Assembly (NCBI GenBank): GCA_016713735.1
Contig: JADJOP010000003.1
Coordinates: forward strand, 1-64,000
DNA from: Bryobacterales bacterium
GTDB taxonomy: Bacteria; Acidobacteriota; Terriglobia; Bryobacterales; Bryobacteraceae
Length of the DNA stretch: 64,000 bases
Direction: 5' to 3'
How positions within the stretch are numbered: the first letter of the stretch is position 1; the number at the start of each line of letters is the position of its first letter. Shown in pieces: positions 47,759 through 55,851 of this stretch. Both the position numbers and the translations under genes were made by a program. The notes beneath the pieces were generated by a model, which ran no database searches, was not told the DNA's origin, and saw nothing but the letters and a program-made list of their open reading frames with translations.

Positions 47759-48331
47759 GAGTGCTGGGTGCGGGGGTGGGGCTTTTTTGGCTGATGTTTG
47801 TCTTCACGGGCGTATCGGCCCAGGAGCAAGGGGGCAAGCCCAGTTTAAAAAAAGGCCGCGCGACGGCTACACCCTCCTGTTTAGCGAACTCCCACCCTAG
47901 GGAACGACCGAACGACTCACCTCACGCCCACCCACTCTTCCCGCATCACGACGCCGGATTCGATTCCACGAGGTGAGCAGGCCCAACGGAGCAAGGGGGC
48001 CCGGGCCCCCCGGCCCCGGGGGGGCGCCGGGGCCAACCCCCGGGGGGAGGGGGGGGGTCCGACTAAGCACCCGGCGCGGTTGGCTGCCCAAAGGAATCAA
48101 CTGACAACTCCGCGGCAAAGCCTGGGGGGCCTTTCTTGCGCGCTTTGGTGACCTGCTCGGGGGCCGGGTGCTGCGGGGTGGAGGCCTCTGCTCAGAATCT
48201 GGCTTGCGCCTCAGACGTCCAGCGGCTTGCGCGGCGGTCCAGGGATCACGCCAGATGGCTCTGCCTCGGCATCATGTCAGGCTCGCCTGCCACTCGCCGG
48301 ATGGCGCACTGCCATGCTTACAACAGGCAAG
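47759..48331. other. Region without a recognisable gene, includes a G/C homopolymer tract
   Basis: After the MFS gene there is no protein-like reading on either strand. Positions 47990-48060 are repeated CCCC/GGGG blocks resembling the doubtful tract at 17260. I see nothing interpretable in the rest. Confidence 0.5.
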
Positions 48332-48570
48332 GCTCAGCAAAATTTCCGCCTGATTCAAGATGCGCATGCGCTGGTTGGTGAAGAATGATCGGCAGCCCGG
48401 TCGATCCTTGCCAATTGGTTCGCAAGATGGATGCCGGTCGAAGGCCATCTGAGGGGCCTCCTCCCTCCATCAGGCACTGGCATCATGATGTCCACAATCG
48501 CGCACGTCCACTGCGTGAGGTTGGCCCGGAAGTCAGCAAGAGCGCGCTCAGCATCGCTTCTCACCTCCAC
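48332..48570 (-). pseudogene. Receiver-domain relic
   Basis: The stretch reads VRSDAERALADFRANLTQW then CAIVDIMMPVPDGG, which is the phospho-Asp motif and the preceding helix of a response-regulator receiver. Downstream, STGIHLANQLARI and, in another frame, IILHQPAHAH fit the next helix and strand. N-terminal and C-terminal parts are not intact and at least one frame break is needed. No partner kinase is close by. Confidence 0.45.
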
Positions 48571-49600
48571 AGGCAGCTCACGTAGTCAGTGCGTCCGGAG
48601 GACACCCGCGTCCACGTACTTTCGATGATTCGTCCACGCCCTTGCCCGGGCATCCGCGCTCCAGTTCCTCCAGAACTCGCTGCCGCGCTCAAACACCGTC
48701 CGCGATGACTCGGGACATCCCATAGTCGAGTCCCCCGAAATCCCCATCTCACTGCGGGTTGGCGCCCACAATCAGCCAGCCCTATCTGCGGTCCGCCCAA
48801 GCAGGGGGTGTTGTATCAACGCGGGTCGGGTTGCTGAGCTCATGGGCAGCGTGAGGCATTCCTCAGCTGGTCCTCATCGAATGTCCAGCGCTGGCTGCCC
48901 ACCTGCATTACGGCTTCCACCATAGGTCGTCTTCGCAGAAAAAGATGATCTCCCCGTTCTGGCCGATCGGGTTCCGGCAGCGAACAACCCCGATGCGCTG
49001 ATCATCGCGATCGAAGCGGCGTCGGCACTACGATAACGTTTGGCTCACTGAACTGGTCGGCGCCTTTTCGGGGCCGCCTCCGCTGAGTCAGGCGATGAAC
49101 GACGGCCCGTCTGGCCCAGGCAACACGCAATCCCCGTCGCCTTAACGCGCGTGCTGGTGACCACTGGTCACCCCGGAGCGTCACGAGTTTCGCCTCATCC
49201 AACAACCCTTGCTGCTTTCAAACGCCGTGGTCAGCTGCCGCCTGCGCCGCGGGCTCAGCCTTCTCCGTCAGATACACATCGACTGCGTCCCCACGGTCGC
49301 AGCAAGGCAGGGGATGCTTCGCCACCTTCTGACACACCCGAGCGGGGACGCCGAAACACCAGACCTGCCGCACGAGATTTGGGTTAAATCGGTTCAGAAC
49401 GGGCACAGCAAGCAAAGTCGACTCGGACTCAATCCCTGCTACCTCCACATACGCCTCTTTGGCTTTAGCCGCAACGTGCAACCCTCTTCGCTTCATCCCG
49501 GCTTAGCAGATCGTTGAATCCGACCCTGGCCGCTCTTCCCCGGATAGTGGGCTGTCCTGTTGACGAAACAAGGGAACAGATCAACGCTTCATGGGCCTGT
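48571..49600. other. Decayed region, fragmentary minus-strand readings
   Basis: Several minus-strand segments look protein-like but are separated by stops and frame changes (for example SEFWRNWSADARARAWTNHR near 48620-48700, QNGEIIFFCEDDLWWKP near 48920-48980, and VPVLNRFNPNLVRQVW near 49400). None matches a family I recognise and no continuous gene exists. Probably a decayed accessory gene cluster or low-quality sequence. Confidence 0.4.
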
Positions 49601-49607
49601 GTACAGT

Positions 49608-50205
49608 TCAACAGGACGGACGCAAGTTGCGGGTAGAAGTCGTCTTCGCACCGCGAATTCGAAAGGCGGTGGCTCGTCGCGGGAGACACGACCGGCCGGG
49701 AAGCGTCCAACGGCTCCAGTCTTTCAGATGGATCGCAACCGTTCTCTTTAACAACTCCGGCCTGAACAGCGTATCGATCACATGCTTCGTCGTCTGCCGG
49801 CCGATGAAGATGTGAGCCGTATCAGGAAGCCATTTCAACTCGGGCCGCTTCATCAGCAATTCGACAGCGGCCTCTAGCTCGGCAGCTTACTCAAATGATG
49901 ATAGTGAAGCGCCAGTGTCAACCCCTGTGCGAGCGCCTCCTCCGAACCGCCAATACTCGATATACAAATACGGCTTCCTTGCCTTTGGCGAACCCCCTGC
50001 CACCTGATGCGCTCCGAGCCCCCCAGTAAACCCAAGGTCTCAACAGCCAAGGCTACCAACACCCTCAGCGGTGGAAGCGCGCAGGCTTCTGGAAGATCTC
50101 CACCCCGGCGTAACCAGCGGCCTTGAGTAAGTCCAACACCGCGGCCAGTCCGGCCTGGAGTGTATCCCCCAACAAATAGTCTGGAACGCACCGGCATGGT
50201 GACTT
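49608..50205 (-). pseudogene. Sugar-phosphate isomerase/epimerase (AP-endonuclease-2 TIM barrel) relic
   Basis: In successive frames: LQAGLAAVLDLLKAAGYAGV (50070-50165, the N-terminal strand-helix of the family), GLTLALHYHH (about 49910) and LLMKRPELKWLPDTAHIFIG followed by AIHLKDW (49710-49860), which carries the conserved metal-ligand His/Asp of the family. At least three frame breaks and stops prevent translation. Confidence 0.6.
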
Positions 50206-50230
50206 AGTCTACTCAGGGCCACACTATTTA

Positions 50231-50893
50231 TCAACCCCCCCAACCGCCCCAAAAACCCCCCGCCCCCACCTTCACCCCCGCCATCCCGCCACCCCACCAC
50301 AACCCCGTCGCCACCGCATCCACCCGCGACTCCCGCGCCTGCCCCCGCCACCCCGCCGGCCGGTTCTCAAACACATCCCCCAGCACCGCATGCAGCATCT
50401 CATGCGTGCACGTATTCGTCGCCACAAACGGAATCCGGTGCCCGTGCGCCCGCGCAATCGCAATCATGCACATCGCATGCCCCCGATACATCGCCGTCAC
50501 CCCCGCCAGCCCCCGACCCCCATCCCACTGCACCGGAATCCGGTCCGTCACCACCACATTGAGACACCCCCGCCGCAACCCCTGCACCACCGGCGTCCGC
50601 CACGCCGGCCGCTCCACCTCGCCCTCCCCCGACGTCACCGCCAACCGCACCCCGCACTGCGCAAAATCCGCCACCGCCTGCGGCCAAATCCGCCCCCAGA
50701 AGTCCCGCACATGCCGCGCCCGGCACGCCGCCCGCCGGTCCAACACATGATGCACCGGCACCACCACCTCGCCCCCCGCCGCCCACGCCCGCACCCCCGC
50801 CAGCAGTCCGCCCGCCACACGACTCCCGCCCACTGCCGCCGCGTCATCCCGCCTCCTCCCTGAGCTTCCCAAACACCCGCGCCATTCCCCCAC
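50231..50893 (-). CDS. Hypothetical protein with HExxH zinc-metallopeptidase motif
   Basis: 220 residues. NTCTHEMLHAVLGDVFEN (residues about 165-182) is an HExxH site followed by a helix, the signature of zincin peptidases. The zone before it, AMYRGHAMCMIAIARAHGHR, is histidine-rich and may help to fold the site. Rest: VRDFWGRIWPQAVADFAQCG and LNVVVTDRIPVQWDGG. No signal peptide is evident. The C-terminus is glycine-rich and of low complexity. Family unknown. Peptidase activity is inferred only from the motif. Confidence 0.6.
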   Translation of the reverse strand: MGEWRGCLGSSGRRRDDAAAVGGSRVAGGLLAGVRAWAAGGEVVVPVHHVLDRRAACRARHVRDFWGRIWPQAVADFAQCGVRLAVTSGEGEVERPAWRTPVVQGLRRGCLNVVVTDRIPVQWDGGRGLAGVTAMYRGHAMCMIAIARAHGHRIPFVATNTCTHEMLHAVLGDVFENRPAGWRGQARESRVDAVATGLWWGGGMAGVKVGAGGFWGGWGG

Positions 50894-51010
50894 TCATGCC
50901 AGCGGCCGCCCGCCAACCGCCACCCGCCCCCGCGTGCCTGGAACAATACCACGGCGCTCCGCGGCCACAGAATAATGCACCGCAACCAGCCACGCCGTCA
51001 TCCCACCCCT

Positions 51011-51371
51011 ATGCGCACACTCGCACTCGCCCTCCTCCTCGCCGCCGCCGCTCTCGCCGCGGAAGGCCCCGCCGGCTCTTGGACCTGGTCCATGCCCGGC
51101 CCCGGCGGCCAGGAAGTCACCGCCGACCTCACCCTCCAAGTCGACGGCGAAAAACTCACCGGCGATTTCGCCTTCAACGGCGGTTCCCGCAAACTCACCA
51201 TCACAAACGGGTCGGGTGAAAGGCAACGAGTTGAAGTTCACCATCCAGCGCGACCGGCCCCAAGGCGGCTCCATGACCTACCAGCTCACCGGCAAAGTCG
51301 ACGGCGACTCCATGAAAGGCAGCGCCTCGTCCGAAATGGGGAACGCCGAGTGGACGGCCAAAAGGAAATAG
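51011..51371 (+). CDS. Small secreted beta-rich protein, one frameshift
   Basis: About 120 residues. Signal peptide (RTLALALLLAAAALAAEG), then GSWTWSMPGPGGQEVTADLTLQ, then a frame break near 51210, and a second frame: GNELKFTIQRDRPQGGSMTY to GNAEWTAKRK. The alternating pattern fits a small lipocalin/beta-barrel-like domain often seen in acidobacterial secreted proteins. One inserted or missing base explains the break. Function unknown. Confidence 0.6.
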
Positions 51372-51375
51372 CCCC

Positions 51376-52653
51376 CTACGGCTTCCTATACACCCGCCCC
51401 GCCTTCATCACAAACACCACCCGCTCCGTCGCCCGCACATCCTCCAGCGGATTCCCCTTCACCGCCACCAAATCCGCCACCATCCCCGCCGCAATCTGCC
51501 CCCGGTCTTTCGCCCCCAGCAACTCCGCCGCATTCACCGTCCCCGCCCGCAGCGCCTCCGCCGCCGTCATCCCCCGCGCCACCATCGCCCCAAACTCCTT
51601 CGCATTCTCCCCAAACGGCACCAGCGGCGCATCCGTCCCCAGCGCAATCTTCACCCCCGCCAGCGCCGCCTTCCGCACGCTCGCCTTCGCCAGCGGCAAC
51701 ACCTCGTCCGCCTTCTGCTTCACCACCACCGGAGCCCCGCTCAAATCAATCGTGTCCGCCAGGTGCGTCGTCGGCACCAGAAACGTCCCCCGCTGCTTCA
51801 TCAGCGCAATGATCTCGTCCGTCAAAATCGACCCGTGCTCAATCGACGCCACCCCCGCCTTCACCGCCGCCAGAATCCCCTCCGCCCCATGCGCATGCGC
51901 CGCCACCTTCACCCCATGCCGCCCCGCCTCCTCCACCGCCGCCCGGATCTCGGCATCCGTCATCTGCTGCGCCCCCACCGAATCCTCTACCGACATCACC
52001 CCCGCCGTCGCCGAAATCTTGATCACCCGCGCCCCCGCTTTGATCTGCTCCCGCACCGCCCGCGTCACCTCATCCACCCCATTCGCCACGCCCATCTCCG
52101 GACCCAACCGGAACAGCCCCGGCACAATCGCCGCCTGCATATCCGGATCAATATGTCCGCCCGTAATCGTAATCGCATGCCCCGCCGCCGTAATCCTCGG
52201 CGACGCAATCCAACCCGCATCCCCCGCCCTCCCCATCGACACCGCCAGCAGCTCCCGCGTCACCTGCAACTGCCCCAACTCCCGCACCGTCGTGAACCCC
52301 GCCATCAGCATCTGCTCGGCGTTCTTCAGCGACCTCAGCAGCCCGTACCCCGCCTCCTCGGCCACCATCGCCCGCCGATATGTCGTCCCATCCGGCATCA
52401 GGATGTGCACATGCATGTCATGGAACCCCGGCACCAGCGTCACATCGCCCAAATCCACCACCGCCGCGTCCCCCGGCGCCGCCGCCGGATTCACCGTCCG
52501 GATCCGCTCCCCGCTCACCACCACCACCGCCGGAGACAACACCCGCCCATTCACCACATCCACCATCCGCGCCGCCCGAATCACCGTCGTCTGCGCCCAC
52601 ACCGGTACGGCCATCGTCAATGCCAGCGCCACCACCAACATCAGTCTCGTCAT
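51376..52653 (-). CDS. Exported amidohydrolase (imidazolonepropionase/prolidase-like)
   Basis: 425 residues from ATG 52653 (a start ten codons upstream is not supported by a signal peptide). Signal RLMLVVALALTMAVPVWAQ. The amidohydrolase fold has VPGFHDMHVHIL (metal-binding HxH), RVIKISATAGVMS (carbamate Lys position), VAAHAHGAEGI, GVASIEHGSIL and IALGTDAPLVPFG (final Asp). The subgroup includes enzymes acting on dipeptides and N-acyl amino acids. Second exported amidohydrolase in the window, not closely related to the first. Confidence 0.88.
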   Translation of the reverse strand: MTRLMLVVALALTMAVPVWAQTTVIRAARMVDVVNGRVLSPAVVVVSGERIRTVNPAAAPGDAAVVDLGDVTLVPGFHDMHVHILMPDGTTYRRAMVAEEAGYGLLRSLKNAEQMLMAGFTTVRELGQLQVTRELLAVSMGRAGDAGWIASPRITAAGHAITITGGHIDPDMQAAIVPGLFRLGPEMGVANGVDEVTRAVREQIKAGARVIKISATAGVMSVEDSVGAQQMTDAEIRAAVEEAGRHGVKVAAHAHGAEGILAAVKAGVASIEHGSILTDEIIALMKQRGTFLVPTTHLADTIDLSGAPVVVKQKADEVLPLAKASVRKAALAGVKIALGTDAPLVPFGENAKEFGAMVARGMTAAEALRAGTVNAAELLGAKDRGQIAAGMVADLVAVKGNPLEDVRATERVVFVMKAGRVYRKP

Positions 52654-52827
52654 GAGGAATTCAGTGTAGCGCGCCGCCCCCAATCGCCTTGCCTGGCCGC
52701 ATCTCTCTCCCGGTCCAAACGACGCCTCCTGGCCGAAACTGTGCTAGCGTTGGGGCGCGGCGATGACCCTCGATCAACCGCGCAGCGATTCCGGCGGCAA
52801 CTCGCAATCGCTCAAAAAGGAGCAGCC

Positions 52828-52944
52828 ATGGGAGACAAGGGCGGCAAGAAAGACAAAGAGAAGAACAAGCAGCAGCAGTTGACGAAACAGAAACAAACGC
52901 AGCAGAAGAAGACCGACAAAGCCCCCGTCAGAAAGCCCGTATAA
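52828..52944 (+). CDS. Short lysine/glutamine-rich protein (38 aa)
   Basis: Good ribosome binding site AAAAAGGAG seven bases upstream of ATG 52828. The product is MGDKGGKKDKEKNKQQQLTK and a similar basic remainder ending APVRKPV, strongly positively charged and disordered. Small proteins of this composition are widespread and uncharacterised. It may bind RNA or DNA. Confidence 0.5.
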   Translation: MGDKGGKKDKEKNKQQQLTKQKQTQQKKTDKAPVRKPV

Positions 52945-53085
52945 GGACCACCCAAAGCCCTTCACACGCGGCGAACAGCTCGAATCATCCGCCTCGCGGC
53001 CCAGCCTCCGAAACTGCGGCAGCATGCCACGGTGCTCGCCCTTAACAGACCGCGCCCAATCGCCCAGAAACCCACGCGAGTTTGC

Positions 53086-53262
53086 TCACACGGCGACCAG
53101 CAGCGTATCGAATCGCTCTTCAGGAACCGGCAACTGATCTTCTTCCAGAACCGCAATGTAGAGCTGAATCGCCTCGCGAATCCGGCCCACACAACCCGGC
53201 AGGCTCAAACACTCAGCCACCCACTGCCCGTCTTCGCCCTTGAAAATCACAACTTGCCGCAT
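53086..53262 (-). CDS. HicB-like orphan antitoxin
   Basis: 58 residues from ATG 53262: RQVVIFKGEDGQWVAECLSL then LPGCVGRIREAIQLYIAVLE, the HicB degenerate RNase-H pattern, and the tail PVPEERFDTLLVAV. No HicA toxin lies next to it. It is at the left edge of the pyrD-tail/TA array. Confidence 0.6.
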   Translation of the reverse strand: MRQVVIFKGEDGQWVAECLSLPGCVGRIREAIQLYIAVLEEDQLPVPEERFDTLLVAV

Positions 53263-53313
53263 GTGACCCCACAATAGCCCAACCCGGCTCGCCCACCACA
53301 CCAGCATCTTACC

Positions 53314-53365
53314 CACCCCCCTACCGTCCTAACGTCCCCACTGACTCCCCCGCCGTCGTCCCCTC
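53314..53365. repeat. pyrD 3'-end fragment, copy D (about 50 bases)
   Basis: Matches the extreme 3' end of pyrD (55846-55895), including the CTACCG...CGTCCCCACT...CTCCC...CGCCGTCGTCCCCTC order, with a few substitutions. It is the shortest and leftmost of four copies. Confidence 0.65.
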
Positions 53366-53410
53366 CGCCCATCTCGCTGGACCACGCCGTCGCGATCGAG
53401 CCTCCTCCGA

Positions 53411-53635
53411 TCATGCAGTCTCAAAGAGGCTTTTCGCGAGTCCTGATTGCCGGATGATACTCAGCAAGGTCCCTCGCCTCACCGGGTCATGGAGCGGCAC
53501 CGGAACCGTGATCGTGGTGCCATCCACTTGCCGTTGCATGATCCGGTGGCTCCCCCGATGCCGGACCGCTACAAAGTCATGTTGTTCCAGAATCTCGCAG
53601 ACCTCAGAGCCGGAAAGGACCCGAAGTCTACCCAA
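53411..53635 (-). CDS. hicA: HicA-family toxin
   Basis: 74 residues: LSGSEVCEILEQHDFVAVRH, the catalytic HRGSHRIMQRQVDG and TVPVPLHDPVRRGTLLSIIR helix, then GLAKSLFETA. Predicted mRNA interferase. Its start overlaps the HicB stop by eight bases, so here the antitoxin precedes the toxin, the reverse of the 23-kb pair. Lies between pyrD-tail copies D and C. Confidence 0.85.
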   Translation of the reverse strand: MGRLRVLSGSEVCEILEQHDFVAVRHRGSHRIMQRQVDGTTITVPVPLHDPVRRGTLLSIIRQSGLAKSLFETA

Positions 53636-53855
53636 CCGGCACCTCGACGTGCGTTACGAATACTTCGCTGCGAAATCGCCGCGTGACCTCCGAAGGAGAT
53701 GCGGTTTCGAAGAACAGCGTCAGCGCCTCAACCAGATTCGCACGCGCCTCTTCAATCGACGCGCCCTGGCTGGCAATATCCAACTCCGGGCACAGCGCCA
53801 CGAATCCGTCATCCTCGCGTTCAATGATCGCGGTCATATGTCGGGCGTCGGGCAT
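53628..53855 (-). CDS. hicB: HicB-family antitoxin
   Basis: 75 residues from ATG 53855 (an upstream ATG at 53903 and an internal one, MTAIIERED, also fit). TAIIEREDDGFVALCPELDI and ASQGASIEEARANLVEALTL are HicB hallmarks, with a VEALTLFFETA helix and no DNA-binding extension. Antitoxin of the HicA encoded downstream. Confidence 0.82.
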   Translation of the reverse strand: MPDARHMTAIIEREDDGFVALCPELDIASQGASIEEARANLVEALTLFFETASPSEVTRRFRSEVFVTHVEVPVG

Positions 53856-53914
53856 GCCACCAGTGTACGCGCTCCCTGCCGCCCAACGCACTTCGTGAGG
53901 CATCCTACTTGCCG

Positions 53915-54059
53915 CCCCCCCTTACCGCCCCAGCGTCCCCACGAACTCCCCCGCCGCCGCCCCCACCTCCCCCGCCGTCGCCCCGCAATCATAAACTCCG
54001 CCGCATCCTCCCCCGACGCCACCCCTCCAACCCCACCACCGGAATCTTCACCGCCCGCA
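53915..54059. repeat. pyrD 3'-end fragment, copy C (about 145 bases)
   Basis: Matches the pyrD tail, then skips about 80 bases present in the full gene, and resumes over the CGCCGTCGCCCC...AACTCCGCCGCATCC...GGAATCTTCACCGCCCGC part. It lies between the HicAB and ParE/RelE-like modules. Confidence 0.75.
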
Positions 54060-54075
54060 TAGCTACAATGGAGCC

Positions 54076-54276
54076 ATGTCCTCCGACCGCGACCGCCTTC
54101 AATCGCTGGTCGATGCCCTTCCCGACAGCGACGTACAAGTGGCCATTTCCTTCCTTGCCGAACTCGGCGAGCAGGAAATCCTCGATGCCGAGACTGCGGC
54201 CAAACTGGATCAAGCCCGCGCCGAACCGGGCGACGACGTCCCCTTGGAAGAGGTGCGGCGCCGGCTCGGCCTGTGA
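54076..54276 (+). CDS. Antitoxin of a ParE/RelE-like pair
   Basis: 66 residues: MSSDRDRLQSLVDALPDSDV, a helical SFLAELGEQEILDAETAAKL segment, and the toxin-binding tail EPGDDVPLEEVRRRLGL. GGAG directly before the ATG, and a -10-like TACAAT at about 54064. Its stop overlaps the toxin start by four bases. Confidence 0.75.
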   Translation: MSSDRDRLQSLVDALPDSDVQVAISFLAELGEQEILDAETAAKLDQARAEPGDDVPLEEVRRRLGL

Positions 54277-54521
54277 TACGCCGCGTCGTGTTTCGCCCAG
54301 CCGCCGTGCGCGACTTGGCGCGCCTGGATCGTGTTGTGCAAGCGCGGATCGATGCGGCACTGGTGCGCTTCGCTGCCACCGGCCGGGGCGATGTCAAATC
54401 CCTCAAGGACCGGCCCGGCGAACTACGTCTTCGGGTCGGCAAATGGCGGGTCTTTTTCTCTCTTCAGCCGCCTGATCTCATCCGTGTGCTCGGCATCGAC
54501 AATCGCGGCGAAGCCTACTGA
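54273..54521 (+). CDS. ParE/RelE-superfamily toxin
   Basis: 82 residues: RRVVFRPAAVRDLARLDRVV, then KDRPGELRLRVGKWRVFFSL and IRVLGIDNRGEAY, the RelE/ParE strand-helix order with the conserved Arg-rich second half. The presence of the RGEAY end and lack of a clear catalytic Lys/Arg trio do not separate ribosome-dependent RNase from gyrase poison. Lies between pyrD-tail copies C and B. Confidence 0.8.
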   Translation: MIRRVVFRPAAVRDLARLDRVVQARIDAALVRFAATGRGDVKSLKDRPGELRLRVGKWRVFFSLQPPDLIRVLGIDNRGEAY

Positions 54522-54530
54522 CCACCACCC

Positions 54531-54806
54531 CTACCGTTGAAGCGTCCCCACTAACTCCACCGCCGTCGCCCCTGCAATCAAAAACTCCGCCGCATCCTCC
54601 CCCGACGCCACCCCTCCCAACCCCACCACCGGAATCTTCACCGCCCGCCACGCTTCGTGCACCATCCTGAGCGCAATCGGCTTGATCGCCGGACCCGACA
54701 GCCCCCCAAACCCCGCCCCAATCCGCGGCTTCCTCGTCCGCGCATCCACCGCCAGCGCCATAAATGGATTCACCAGCGAAATCCCGTCCGCCCCCGCTCG
54801 CGCCTA
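54531..54806 (-). pseudogene. pyrD 3'-end fragment, copy B
   Basis: Encodes, in the pyrD frame, MALAVDARTRKPRIGAG, IKPIALRMVHEAWRAVKIP, GEDAAEFLIAGATAVE and then LVGTLQR. The WDPRSCER...DEGTTAR segment of full PyrD is deleted exactly in frame between ATAVE and LVGTLQR. Homology ends abruptly near 54806. Third partial copy in the array. Confidence 0.85.
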
Positions 54807-54993
54807 ACTTGCGGCTTCAGATATCCCCTCCCATCTACTGCAGCGGCAGGCGGAAAAACGCCAACGGCTTCTCACCAACCGCTTCTCAAGAGTCCCGCCA
54901 CACACGCCTCTCCGGTTCGCCCCGTTCGCCCATCCCTTCTACTTCACCGTTTTGCGACTACTATCCCCGTTTAGACTAGACTGTAGCCCAGCG

Positions 54994-55299
54994 ATGGCAG
55001 CGTTTCGTTTTGAATTCGAGTGGGATCCGGTGAAGGCTGACGCCAACCTCGCCAAGCACGGCTTGGATTTTGAGCGGGCGGCAACCGTGTTCCTGGACCC
55101 GCTGGCGGTTACGATCGCCGATGAAGACCACAGCGAAACCGAGGTTCGGTGGATTACGCTGGGAAAGGACGCGGGTGGGCAATACGCGCTCGTGATCCAC
55201 ACGTTCGAGTGGATGGCCGGGGAGCGAGGTCGAGTGCGCGTGATTTCCGCAAGAAGACCAACAAAAGCGGAAATTCGCGACTACGAGGAACAGTCATGA
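54994..55299 (+). CDS. brnT: BrnT-family toxin
   Basis: 101 residues starting MAAFRFEFEWDPVKADANLA, the BrnT signature (EWDPxKAxxNxxKHGxxFExA; here KHGLDFERAATVFLDP). ISARRPTKAEIRDYEE closes it. Predicted RNase of the RelE fold. Overlaps the antitoxin by four bases (ATGA). Confidence 0.92.
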   Translation: MAAFRFEFEWDPVKADANLAKHGLDFERAATVFLDPLAVTIADEDHSETEVRWITLGKDAGGQYALVIHTFEWMAGERGRVRVISARRPTKAEIRDYEEQS

Positions 55300-55496
55300 A
55301 ACCTGAATACGACTTCCGCAAAGGCGAACGGGGCAAGTTCTTCCGCCCTGGCGCCGAACTTCGATTGCCGATCTATCTGAGCCCGGATGTTCAGCAATAT
55401 TTCGCCGAACGCGCCGCCGAGAAGGGGGTGCCGCTTGGCGAGATCGTAAATAGGCTGTTGAAGCAGGAAATCCAGATGATCGAGTCCGTGAAGTAG
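55296..55496 (+). CDS. brnA: BrnA-family antitoxin
   Basis: 66 residues: KPEYDFRKGERGKFFRPG is the usual BrnA toxin-binding start, followed by ELRLPIYLSPDVQQYF and a ribbon-helix-helix-like AERAAEKGVPLGEIVNRLLK. Translationally coupled to brnT. Confidence 0.9.
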   Translation: MKPEYDFRKGERGKFFRPGAELRLPIYLSPDVQQYFAERAAEKGVPLGEIVNRLLKQEIQMIESVK

Positions 55497-55609
55497 GGGC
55501 CACACCTCGATTCCCCCTCTTGTTGGTCGTTTGCTGTTGGAAAACCGCGCTGGAATGATCGCCTCATGCGCGCCAATCCAGCGTGCCGCCGCTTGGAGGA
55601 CTCGACCAT

Positions 55610-55831
55610 ATGGATTTCGAAAACCTGAACAGCCTCGATTTTGTCGAACTGGGGATGGCTGCCGAGGAGGCCTTCCCGGACTTTGAACTGCAAAATGACA
55701 CGAGACCCGAAGACATAATTCAGTTCATTCGCCACCGGCTTGGCGATGAACCCGGCGGCGAGATTGGGGCGCTCATTCGCCGCAAAGGGCCCTCCAGCAG
55801 AGGCGGCGCAACCGCCACGCCGGCCGATTGA
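55610..55831 (+). CDS. Acyl-carrier-like small protein
   Basis: 73 residues. MDFENLNSLDFVELGMAAEE shows an N-S-L-D-x-V-E-L pattern like the phosphopantetheine loop (DSL) and helix II of acyl carrier proteins, followed by DIIQFIRHRLGD as helix IV. Helix I is missing, and the C-terminus is a polar tail (GALIRRKGPSSRGG). GGAGG ten bases upstream supports ATG 55610. It lies between brnTA and pyrD, so it may travel with the TA module. No partner ligase or synthase is near. Confidence 0.5.
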   Translation: MDFENLNSLDFVELGMAAEEAFPDFELQNDTRPEDIIQFIRHRLGDEPGGEIGALIRRKGPSSRGGATATPAD

Positions 55832-55851
55832 GCGCCCCGCTTCCCCACCCC

